Below, in pieces: positions 25,984-36,400 of a stretch of DNA of 64,000 nucleotides (position 1 is its first letter; each line of letters opens with the position of its first letter). A model generated the notes under the pieces. That model searched no databases and was not told the origin of the DNA. It worked only from the letters and a program-made list of their open reading frames with translations. Origin of the DNA: Methanosphaera sp. BMS (GTDB lineage: Archaea > Methanobacteriota > Methanobacteria > Methanobacteriales > Methanobacteriaceae); assembly GCF_003268005.1 (NCBI RefSeq), contig NZ_CP014213.1, forward strand, positions 2,253,501 through 2,317,500, given 5' to 3'. A program made the translations under genes and the position numbers.

Positions 25984-27147
25984 ATGAAGATTATTCTATG
26001 TATTACCGGAAGTATAGCGGCAGTGGAAGATTTAAAACTTGTACATCAATTGCAGCGTAGCGGTTTTGAAGTCGAATGTTTCATGAGTCCCTCAGCATGT
26101 GAATTAATCACACCATTATCAATGGAATTTGCAACCAAAAATCCTGTGAATACAAAAATAACGGGTTATGTAGAACATGTTACCAATGCACAGGCAGATT
26201 TAATACTAGTTGCACCATCTACGGCAAATACCATAAGCAAGTTTGCAAATAAGATTGCCGATACAAATGTCACCACGCTATTGCTGACTGCCAGCGGCTA
26301 TGATACACCCATCTTATTTGTACCGTCAATGCACATATCAATGTACAGGGCTATCGAGGAAAACATCAATAAGATAAAAAATCAACATCCTCAGGTACAT
26401 TTCATGGAACCGGTCAATGCCGAAAGAAAGGCCAAGTTCCCATCAAAGGAAGATATTGTACTGGAAGTAGAGAGAATGTTGTCTGATGCAACATTCAAGA
26501 ATAAAAATGTTCTGATAACTGCCGGGGCAACGATTGAATCAATTGATCCGATGAGAATCATTACAAATAGAAGCTCCGGTAAAATGGGCGTTGAATTGGC
26601 TAAGCAATTCTATCGTCAGGGTGCTAATGTCACGTTATTATGCGGAAGAACACAGAATGATATTCCAAGTAATTTCAATAGCATTCACGTAGAATCAACA
26701 CGGCAAATGCTTGATGTTGTCACGGAGCTCGTTGATGATATGGATATTTATGTATCTGCAGCGGCCATATCTGACTTTAGGCCTGATAATGATAGTACAT
26801 CCAAGATTTCGTCAGATAGTGATGTTACATTAAGTCTTGTCAGATTACCCAAAATATTGGAAAAGGTTAAACAATTAAATCCCGACATATTTGCCGTTGG
26901 ATTTAAGGCAGAATCCGGATTAACTGAAGATGACCTAATCGATAGGGCAAGAAGTCGTATCGAGAAATATGGTGTTGATTTGATGGTTGCCAATGACATT
27001 TCAAGGGCTGAATGTGAACCTGGTTCTAATAGTAATGAAGTTTATCTTGTGGATAAAAAGTCATGTGATAAACTGCCTCTTGACTCTAAGAGAAATATAT
27101 CACAAAAAATAGTTGAAAAAATAAGTGAATTGTATAATTCACATTAA
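25984..27147 (+). CDS. coaBC: CoaBC, phosphopantothenoylcysteine synthetase/decarboxylase
   Basis: 387 residues. The N-terminal flavoprotein half (1-180) begins IILCITGSIAAVEDLKLVHQL and contains LILVAPSTANTISKFANKIADT and the conserved PSMHISMY. The C-terminal CoaB half begins KNVLITAGATIESIDPMRIITNRSSGKMG, with a VGFKAES motif. A GTG at 25975 is in frame, but AGGTGG at 25973-25978 fits ATG 25984. The enzyme joins cysteine to 4'-phosphopantothenate and decarboxylates the product in CoA synthesis. The bifunctional form is normal in Methanobacteriales. Confidence 0.93.
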   Translation: MKIILCITGSIAAVEDLKLVHQLQRSGFEVECFMSPSACELITPLSMEFATKNPVNTKITGYVEHVTNAQADLILVAPSTANTISKFANKIADTNVTTLLLTASGYDTPILFVPSMHISMYRAIEENINKIKNQHPQVHFMEPVNAERKAKFPSKEDIVLEVERMLSDATFKNKNVLITAGATIESIDPMRIITNRSSGKMGVELAKQFYRQGANVTLLCGRTQNDIPSNFNSIHVESTRQMLDVVTELVDDMDIYVSAAAISDFRPDNDSTSKISSDSDVTLSLVRLPKILEKVKQLNPDIFAVGFKAESGLTEDDLIDRARSRIEKYGVDLMVANDISRAECEPGSNSNEVYLVDKKSCDKLPLDSKRNISQKIVEKISELYNSH

Positions 27148-27226
27148 ATCCTCTCTTTTTTTGAATTATCATTTTTTGGGAAATGATTTTATGATTTGAT
27201 TATATTTACTCGTTTTTTAAGAATTG

Positions 27227-28000
27227 TTAAAATTCCAATTCCAGCGTTACTGGACAATGGTCTGATCCGTAGACATCACTCAATATGCCGGCAGACGTTA
27301 TGTTGTCCTTCATTTCCTCATTGACGTAGAAGTAGTCAAGTCTCCAACCTGCATTACGTTCTCTTGCACGTGTCCTGTAGCTCCACCATGTATAGTTTTC
27401 GGCACTTTCATCAAATAATCGGAATGTATCGATAAATCCTGCCTCTTCAACTTTGTCAAGCCAAGCTCTTTCTTCCGGCAGGTATCCTGATTTTCCTTCA
27501 CAGTTTTGTGGGCTGTAGACATCTATGGGATTATGTGCAATGTTGTAGTCTCCTGTTACTATGACGTTTTTGCCGTTGTTTTTTAAATCCAGCATTACAT
27601 CAAGTAGTGCTTCGCAGAAGTCTACCTTGTAATCCAGTCGTTTTGCTTCCATTCCACTGTTGGGAAAGTATATGTTAAATAATGTAAAGTCGGGGTATTC
27701 AATTTGAAGAACTCTTCCTTCCTTATCCAGTTCTTCTATTCCAAGTCCTTTCCTGACACTAATGGGCTCTATTTTCGTGTATGTTCCAACACCGCTATAT
27801 CCCTTCTTTTCAGCCTCATTGAAGTATGTGCTGTATCCTTCTATATTCAATACCTTTTTTGGAATTTTTGATTTTTCGGCCCTTACTTCCTGGAAATTGA
27901 TTATGTCACCATCAGTATTGTCTAGCCAACTCCAAAATTCCTCTTTTTTGCTTACCGCTCTGATTCCATTAACATTCCATGATACTAGTCTTATTGTCAT
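27227..28000 (-). CDS. xth: exodeoxyribonuclease III / AP endonuclease
   Basis: 257 residues, the normal length of the ExoIII family. Motifs are LVSWNVNGIRA (Asn for metal), IINFQEVRAEKSKIP (catalytic Glu), the FNIYFPNSG strand, VTGDYNIAH (Asp/Asn pair) and the C-terminal YGSDHCPVTLEL with the catalytic Asp-His. The Methanothermobacter member of this family (Mth212) also acts at dU in DNA. Whether this one does cannot be told from sequence. It is convergent with coaBC and separate from the fibrillarin operon upstream. Confidence 0.93.
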   Translation of the reverse strand: MTIRLVSWNVNGIRAVSKKEEFWSWLDNTDGDIINFQEVRAEKSKIPKKVLNIEGYSTYFNEAEKKGYSGVGTYTKIEPISVRKGLGIEELDKEGRVLQIEYPDFTLFNIYFPNSGMEAKRLDYKVDFCEALLDVMLDLKNNGKNVIVTGDYNIAHNPIDVYSPQNCEGKSGYLPEERAWLDKVEEAGFIDTFRLFDESAENYTWWSYRTRARERNAGWRLDYFYVNEEMKDNITSAGILSDVYGSDHCPVTLELEF

Positions 28001-28053
28001 ATAAACTCACTTCATTATATTCTTCTTTTCATTTTCATTAGTAACAAATATCG

Positions 28054-28719
28054 CTAAAAGTATTTTTCACAAATAAATGCAATATGATCCTTCTCATATG
28101 GGTCAAGTTTTATTTCTTCCAATATTCTAAGGCCACCTTCTTCCAGCTTTCTTTTTTCTTCCTTAAAAATAACACTTGGCTTCTTAGTCACATCAATACT
28201 TCTGGCTTTAATCATTATTATGCCGATTGTATCTTCCCTTGCAAATAGTTTAAAATTATCCAGGAATAATTTTGTCTGGGTAGCCTGTGCCACATCACTA
28301 TATATTATGTCAACACTCTCAACAAGGGCCTGGTAATCTGATGGATGGGTTGCATCCTCAAGAAGTGCCAAGAGATTACATCTATTCTTGGAAACATCCA
28401 AGAATTCCCTCATCATCGTAGCCGAAAATTCCACACAATAAATTCTTCCATTTGTACATATGTCCGATATGTGTGAAGGGGTAGTACCGGCCGAAGCACC
28501 CAGATACAATACGGTAGAATCCTCTTTGAATGGGAATATACTAAGGCCGTTGATGATGGCCGCCGCTAATTTCGAACGCCGGGGATTCCATAACCTGAAC
28601 TGTTTATCCTCATAGTCCAACAATTTTTCCTGATAAACTTGCACTCCTGGAGTTAAGTTAACAGTAGCAATCTGATTATCTATCTGGTATACGTTTTCAC
28701 CTATCTTATTTATCTGCAT
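28054..28719 (-). CDS. flpA: fibrillarin-like rRNA/tRNA 2'-O-methyltransferase
   Basis: 221 residues with the archaeal fibrillarin order: YRLWNP-like start FRLWNPRRSKLAAAI, SAM site VLYLGASAGTTPSHISDI, CVEFSATMMREFL, DATHP, and DIIYSDVAQATQTKLF. The catalytic Lys-Asp-Lys-His set is consistent with IMIKARSID and the YEKDHIAFIC end. It is the methyltransferase of box C/D RNPs and needs Nop5 and L7Ae. It follows nop5 by 12 bases on the minus strand, the usual archaeal pair. Confidence 0.95.
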   Translation of the reverse strand: MQINKIGENVYQIDNQIATVNLTPGVQVYQEKLLDYEDKQFRLWNPRRSKLAAAIINGLSIFPFKEDSTVLYLGASAGTTPSHISDICTNGRIYCVEFSATMMREFLDVSKNRCNLLALLEDATHPSDYQALVESVDIIYSDVAQATQTKLFLDNFKLFAREDTIGIIMIKARSIDVTKKPSVIFKEEKRKLEEGGLRILEEIKLDPYEKDHIAFICEKYF

Positions 28720-28731
28720 AACTCAAACCTC

Positions 28732-29964
28732 CTAATATGTATATTCCCCTTTTTTAAGTTTTCTCTTGTTACGTTTGGATTTCTTTCGTTTATCCTTTTT
28801 GGATTTTTTGCCCTTTTTTTGCTTTGCATCATCAACTGATTTTTTATTCCTACGTTCAGGGAATGGATTGTCCTTTTTAATTTTTTCAACACGTTCATCC
28901 AGCTGTTCTTTTAATTCAGGACTGTACTCACCTGTAAATGCATCACGTCTTGCGGCAATTGTAATTTTACCCGCCACAGCACGTGCAAGCTTTCCCCTAT
29001 GCCACCAGTTGGATCCGCGAATAGCAGGATGCTGGAAGATAAGCCCATGCTTCGGAGGTTTTTCACCGGTCTTAAGGTGTCTGAATACGGCCTTCTCGGC
29101 ACCTATAATCTGAACGGTACTTGAAGGAAGCTTCGCCAGATTTTCAAGTCCATTGCAGTGGGCAATCAGCTTGGCCGCCAGGTTGGCACCGGCGACATCA
29201 TAGAGATTCGGTGCAACATCATGCACCTTCTCCTGAATATACTCCTCCAATGTATTCTTGCTCTCATATAAAGCGTTTAAGCTAAGTGCAAATGATTTGA
29301 TTATCTCAAGGTCATTATCATTCATTTGAATATCGTACTCGTCGCTTAACGTCACATCGGTACCTTCAAGCAGCGGTGAATTTCTAATGTTTTCACGTGT
29401 AGTCTCAAAAGCTATCAGCCTGGTATACAGTTGATGGTTATGCAGCTTGTCAAGCTCCGGAAGATATGGCATACACCATTGACGCAGCCTTTCAATCAGC
29501 CTGCCGGTACTGTCCTCCAAGTCCTCCAATGCATTGATTGTTTCAACTATCATCACGTCATTGGTTTTAACCGATTCGGTAATTTTGTTCTTGCTTGCTT
29601 CCATGTACTGATTATGTGCAATCTCCAGCAGTTTTTCATTGCTGAAGCCGGAGATATCTCCTATGATATCATATAAATTGTCCCTTACGTGTTTGCCGTA
29701 AGAATTGCCCTTTTCTACCATGATATTTTCAAAACATTCAAGGCTTTCATATGCATTCAATGGCTTGTTCGTTTCAATCAGGATATCGTCATACCTGGAG
29801 GATAATTCATCTATAAATTCAACTTCATATGAAGTGAGTATACATTTATCAATAGCCTCAATAAGGCTGGCACCATCATCAAGTAATAGTTTTGATGACG
29901 CAATTTCATAGTCTTCATTCAATGCTATGAATCCAAAATTTGTTGTTATAATAATGACCTTCAT
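28732..29964 (-). CDS. nop5: Nop5 (Nop56/58-related) box C/D RNP scaffold
   Basis: About 410 residues. An N-terminal fibrillarin-binding domain (KVIIITTNFGFIAL) is followed by a coiled coil (about 95-240) and the Nop domain with GANLAAKLIAHCNGLENLAKLPSSTVQIIGAEKA. The conserved kink-turn-binding segment continues into HPAIRGSNWWHRGKLARAVAGKI. The last 35 residues are almost all Lys/Arg. A start at 29985 adds seven residues, but the family usually begins at the Met-Lys-Val-Ile position, so 29964 is used. Neither start has a ribosome binding site, so the transcript may be leaderless. It assembles with fibrillarin and L7Ae on guide RNAs. Confidence 0.93.
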   Translation of the reverse strand: MKVIIITTNFGFIALNEDYEIASSKLLLDDGASLIEAIDKCILTSYEVEFIDELSSRYDDILIETNKPLNAYESLECFENIMVEKGNSYGKHVRDNLYDIIGDISGFSNEKLLEIAHNQYMEASKNKITESVKTNDVMIVETINALEDLEDSTGRLIERLRQWCMPYLPELDKLHNHQLYTRLIAFETTRENIRNSPLLEGTDVTLSDEYDIQMNDNDLEIIKSFALSLNALYESKNTLEEYIQEKVHDVAPNLYDVAGANLAAKLIAHCNGLENLAKLPSSTVQIIGAEKAVFRHLKTGEKPPKHGLIFQHPAIRGSNWWHRGKLARAVAGKITIAARRDAFTGEYSPELKEQLDERVEKIKKDNPFPERRNKKSVDDAKQKKGKKSKKDKRKKSKRNKRKLKKGEYTY

Positions 29965-30474
29965 AATTAATAATTTGATTTTCATAATTAATTATGCTTT
30001 GCAGCAACTTAATTTTTAAATCCGATGAAACTTTTTTTTAATATTAAGCATTAATATTCATTATGGCTTTATTAGTTTAGTTATTTTTTATTATGTTATT
30101 GTACATAAGTATCTTTTTTCAAAATAATGATAAAACTATTGTTTATTACAATAATTCTCCTTAATTTTTTAATTATTAATAACTATGTTAAATAGATAAT
30201 TTTATTATAATATATTACAAAAATTATTATTGAAAATAAATTAAATTTAATAATCATTTAACATATTCATATTTTCAATTTGTTTATTAAACTAATGATT
30301 AATTTAGTTTTTTAGTACGAAAAGTATATGAAATAAATGAATTTTTAATTTATTTTCAAATTTAAAATAGGGGATGTTCTAAGTTCTTGTTAAAATAAAA
30401 CCGCCGTAATTGTCGAATTATTTAATAAGTTGAGAATATTCCAATGATAATATAACAAATGGAGGTAATTGAAA
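29965..30474. other. divergent intergenic region between nop5 and adhesin 2
   Basis: 510 AT-rich bases hold both promoters. A GC-bearing island (AAACCGCCGTAATTGTCG, near 30399) stands out, and GGAGGT at 30461-30466 serves adhesin 2. I see no ORF, tRNA or clear palindrome. Confidence 0.5.
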
Positions 30475-33400
30475 ATGAAATCATTTTCAAAACAATTGAT
30501 TGTACTTGGATTAGTACTACTGGCATGTGTATCTATCGTCAATGCAACAGATGTATCTGATGATGTTGCAGTCGATTCTATTGAAACGCCTGCAGTTGAT
30601 ACACCACAAATAGAAACAAATGTCCAAGAACAAAGTAATTCTGAATATAATTCTGATATAAATCAGAATGCCAACGGCAACAGGGATATTGAAACAACTT
30701 TTTCTGATCAAGTTCTAGATATCCAGGATGACAGATATAACTATCAAACATTAACATTAAATGACAATGTACTTGTACATAGTTCTACCGATTTCCAATT
30801 AACCAATGTAGCATTCAATGCTGATGGAAACAACATAACAATAGAAGGATTAACAATAAACAATTATAATGACAACAACAACGGTATAGTTGTCACAGTA
30901 TCTTCCGGTTCAAGTAATGTAAACATCATTAACAATACTATATCTAACCAGAGAACAGAACATGGAAAAATACAGGCAGTATTTGTTAATTCATCTGAAA
31001 ATGTAAATATTATTGACAATATTTTAACAGTCGAAGGAGTTCCACAAGCATTAGGTTGGTATAACATTACACCTACAAAATGGTTAAGTGATGCCAAATT
31101 ATCCGGTGTATTGGTATTAAATTCCGAATCAGTAAACGTATCAAACAATATCATTACAGTATTGAATGCAACCGATTACGGTATTCCGGAGGAATACACT
31201 ACAGTCGAAGGACTAACAATCAAATCAGGAACTACAAACTCTGTATTTGATAATAATACCATTACAGTCAACGGATCGGAGTACATTTATGGTATATCTG
31301 TAAGTGAGGGCGTAACTTACATAAACATTACAAACAATGATGTTTATTTAAACGGTACAAATTACATTTGTGGTATCAACTTGGATAATATTACATATTC
31401 AAATATTACTGGAAATCTGATAAATGGTACTTGTCTAAACACGTCAGAAACTCCAATAAGAAGTAACGAATCAATGGCTTATGGTATCAATCTAATTTCA
31501 CAGAATATCACTATTGATACGGAAACCAATTTCATCAACGTAACAGACAATACAATCAATTTAACCAGTACCATTGCATATGGTATTGAATGTTATTATG
31601 TTGATAACATAAAAATAGAGGATAACAAAATTAATCTGACTGCCAACAAGGCTATGGGAATAGCAGCTACAATCATGGATTTATCCAATATTACAGCAAA
31701 TAAGATTAATGTAACAACATGTAATGATCGTACATTGAAGAATGTGGTTGAAGCTATTCAGCCAGTCACAACAGGTATTTATCTGTTGGCATGTGTTGAC
31801 ATGGAAGGAAACATTAATGATAATATAATAAATGTTACTGAAACAGATGATAGTGGGGATATTTATTCAATTATTTTAACTTCTTCTAATCTTTATGATG
31901 AATATGGAGTGAATGATAATTATATGAGTTCATATTCAACTGATACTCAGTTGGATGGGGATGATTCTGTTTATGATGACTGGGAAGAAACAGATGTAAG
32001 TAACAATCATGCATTAAGTGAGTGGATTAATCCCTCTTCATCTTTTTTTTCAAATAACCTAATTAATAATAAGCAGCTCAAATCTTCACCCAAAACATCA
32101 CCAAAAACAATTGTCTTAAATGAAACAACATATGACACTTATATAACTAACGGATACCTTAATGATAATGTATCTGAGGGGGATGTTATCGATATAACAT
32201 CACAGTTGGACAGTTCTTATTATTCATTAATAATCAATAAGCCTGTCAATATAACCTCTTCTAATGGAGAAGCCCTTTTGATTTTCCATACGGGATCTAC
32301 AGATAGTTACGGTGGTTATTCAGGGGGTATTTTCAAGGTTTTACCGGAAGGTTCCAATTCCAACATTACAAACATAAGACTTAAAAGTACCCGTGTGAGC
32401 ATTGAAGGTGCAAGTAATCTTTTCATAGACAACATAACCGTGAATCAAGGTTCTGGAATGGGAGTAGGTTCATTCAGTATCAGAAATAATTCAAATAACG
32501 TCACGGTTATAAACAGTATGTTTTTAACCAAGGATAATGGTGGACATAGTAATATTGTATTTGCCGGAGCTCAAAACTGTTTATTTGAAAACAATACCGT
32601 GACTGCAGAGGGCAATGTTGGAAATATCGTTTATTTAACCACATATAATACAGTTCCAGTGGTGGGTGATTATTTAAACAACAATATCACCATAAGAAAC
32701 AATTATATTGATGGAAGCAAGGCATCCGTACAGATGATTTGTTATGGTATAGCTTTAGAAGGTAATGGCATAATCATAGACAACAATACCATTTTATATG
32801 GTGGAGAAGTAATCATCAATCAATGGGGTGGAGCAAACATAAACAACGTCACAATATCCAACAACAAAATCCCAAACGGTCATACATACGTAAGTTTCAA
32901 GAATACAACAGCATATGGCAACGAAATTAACAATGCACATCTGGCTAATGTAAATGCATACAACAATACATTCGGTACTGCAATATTATCAGACTATAAT
33001 AATTTAACCGGCAATACTTTCGAATATCTGACATTCGATTCAAGTAACAGGGAGTTAACCAATGACAACAACATATCCAATCTCATCATCAGCGGTTCAA
33101 ACAACAATGTACATGACCTGAAATTCACTAACCTAACCATCAGCGGTCAGTCAAATAACATAACCAACACACAATCAGAATATGTGTTAATCACGGGTGA
33201 TAACAATAATTTTACATGTAATAATGTAAGTTCCTCCTATGAATACTCCATCAATGTAACCGGTCAATCAAACACAATAACCGATAACATTATTTATTCA
33301 TTAACCAAGTGTGGAGATAATGCGGTTTATACTACTAAAACCAATATTATAGAAAATAACCTGCCATTAAACAATGAAACATTTGTCATTACTGACGATA

Positions 33401-36400
33401 ACTACAGCCAATTCTTTGATGAAAATGGATTTGTAAATGCAAATTTAATACCAAATTATGCAAACATAACATTAAATGGCGAATTTTATAATAAAGACTT
33501 CAAATTTAGGGATAACGTATACACAATTACTGGAGATGAAGCCGTATTATACAATGCGACAATCTTAAGCAATGATTCTCGGCTTGTTATTTTTAACATC
33601 ACAATCAACAATACTGGTGTTGCAAATGCAATAAACGTTAATTCCGATGGATCAATACTTAAAAATATTAAAATATATTCTGATAATAGTGGTGATATGG
33701 ATGCGGTAATATTAAACGGAAATAACATTGAATTTTCAAATAACCTTATTAATATTACTTCCAGTGCAGTTGTTACTGCTATAAAAGTAATTCAAACAGA
33801 TTCAAATACCATCCGTAATAACACAATATACATTAAAGGAAGTGATGTTGTTGCAGTTAATGTTACCGGAAGCAAAGTATCAAATCATATGGAAGAAAAT
33901 AAAATCACAGTCAATGCAACAAATGCTATGGGAATACTTGTCAATGCAGACAACATTTCAAGCACTAACCTTTCATATGCAAATATTACAGTTAATGCCT
34001 TAGATACAGCAACCGGTATCATCATTGACAATAATGAATGTGCATTGGACAATTATTTATATCGTGTTGTCATCACGCTTAATGCTGAAAATACCAGCTT
34101 CATAAAAATAAATCAACAAAACAAAACCTGTGATAATAACACGATAAGTATGTCCTGGTTTAATTCCAATGCTACAAATACTATCGGTATAACCCTCAAT
34201 GGTGATAATTTTAATTCAGCAGGAACATTGACATTTAATGTTACCACAACCAACTCATTTACAGGTATTAAAATAACAGGAACGAACAATACTATTTACC
34301 GTATTGATAGTGAAATTACAGGTTCAAATAAGGCTGATGATTTATCTAAATCACAATTATTATATGTGTATAATTCTGAAAAATTTCAAATAACTTCTCA
34401 AAGTTATCATAATCTTACTAATTCTACGGCAATTGTAATAGAAAATACTACAAACAGCGTCATATTTGCCCAAAACATTAATATAAAAGGTGAAGGTGTA
34501 GGGTGTATAATATCTAATGTGACAGATACCATATTCCAGACAAATAGATACAATACAAGCAATCCTCTTATAATCACGGATTCTGACAACAACAATTTCA
34601 CATTTTCTGCATTCAATAATGATGCAACAGTCGTGTTAAGTAATTCCAAAAACAACATATTCAATCGAACCGATTTTAATTCTAACGAATTCACATTTAT
34701 TGAATTAGAAGAATCAAATACTATATACAGTTCAAATACGTTCCGTAGCAATATGAAATTTACATTGAAAAACTCAACGTTAATGGAAAATAAGATTAAT
34801 AACATAACATTGATAGAGTCTGATAACATAAATATATTTAAAAACATAATCAATGAAACATTGAACATAAATAACTCTGATAGCATTAACATAACCAACA
34901 ATACTATCAACACAAATCAGGAGTATACTGTAATATTGAACAATACCTCAAATACACTTGTTAAAGGAAATATCTTATATGCAAGTGAAAAAGAGGGGGA
35001 TAACTCAGTATTTAACAATGATTCATCAAATACTGTTATTGATAATGCACCGGATGAAGATATAATACTTACCGATGAAAACTATAACCAGTACTTTGAT
35101 GAGAATTCCAGAATTATAAAGGAAACACCATTTATCAATGTAATACTGGGTTCAGACTTATATAATAAGGACTTGACATTTATCCAGAAAACGAACATGA
35201 CTAACCCTGATAAGTATACTATATATAATTCAACCATAACATTCACTGATAATTCCAACTACGTGGACAATCTAGTAATAAAAAATATAAACAAGGATTA
35301 TGCATTTGTCTTAAACGGCTCAACAAGAATAAACAATACAGAAATATATAATGGTACTGTTTTTTCCAGTGCTGAGTCATTTATTTATAATGTAACTATT
35401 AATAATACTGATGATAGGATATCTTCAGTAATCAACACAATTATAAGATACTCCAACATTTACCAGGAAAACAGGATTAATCAAGCAAAAGTAATTAGTG
35501 GTTCTACAATTGACTACAATAATATTACATTAAATGGTAATGGTACAGTATTTAATAATATAGCTAGGCTCAATTATAATAATATAACAGTTAACTCTTC
35601 AGATACTGTTGTAATATTAATCAAAAACTCAACTAATAATCTAACAGTTGAAAATAACAATATAAATGTTACAAGTGAGAATAAAGTTGTTGTAATTGAT
35701 TATCAGTCACATGATAACTATATAAAAATAGAAAAGAATAATATCACCACCAATACCCTACAAGGTACAACACCATTAATTATCATAAAAGAAGCACCAG
35801 TAGATCAAACAAACACAGTTAAAGATAACTATATAGAATCAATAGATTTGAAGGGAAATCATGCAGTAAGTAAAAACAAAAATGTCACTATTTCGAATAA
35901 TATTCCAGTACAAACCTTGACCATGGTATTGACTGATGATAATTATGGGGAATTATTTGAAGATGAACTATTCATCTTTGATGCAGATGTAATTGAACTT
36001 GGATCAGATATCTACAACAAAAACATGATATTTGACCAACAAAACCTTGAATTGACAAATCCTAACAATTACACGATATACAATGGAACCATTACATTAA
36101 ATCAGGCTAAAAACATTAAAATCAATCATATCAACATAAATAATACAGATAAATCAGTACTACTAATCAATGATGCACAGGTTACTTTTACAGAAAATAA
36201 CATATACACACAGTCAGATAATCAGGAATTGATAGTACTCAATACTCCAAACTATAAATCTACTATAACGAATAATAATTTAATATCTACCGGTAACAAT
36301 AATACATTATATGCATTATATTTAAATAATTTGAGAAGCCCTACTTTCAATAATAATAACATGACGATTGAAGGGGATGATAATACCGCAATACGTGTTG

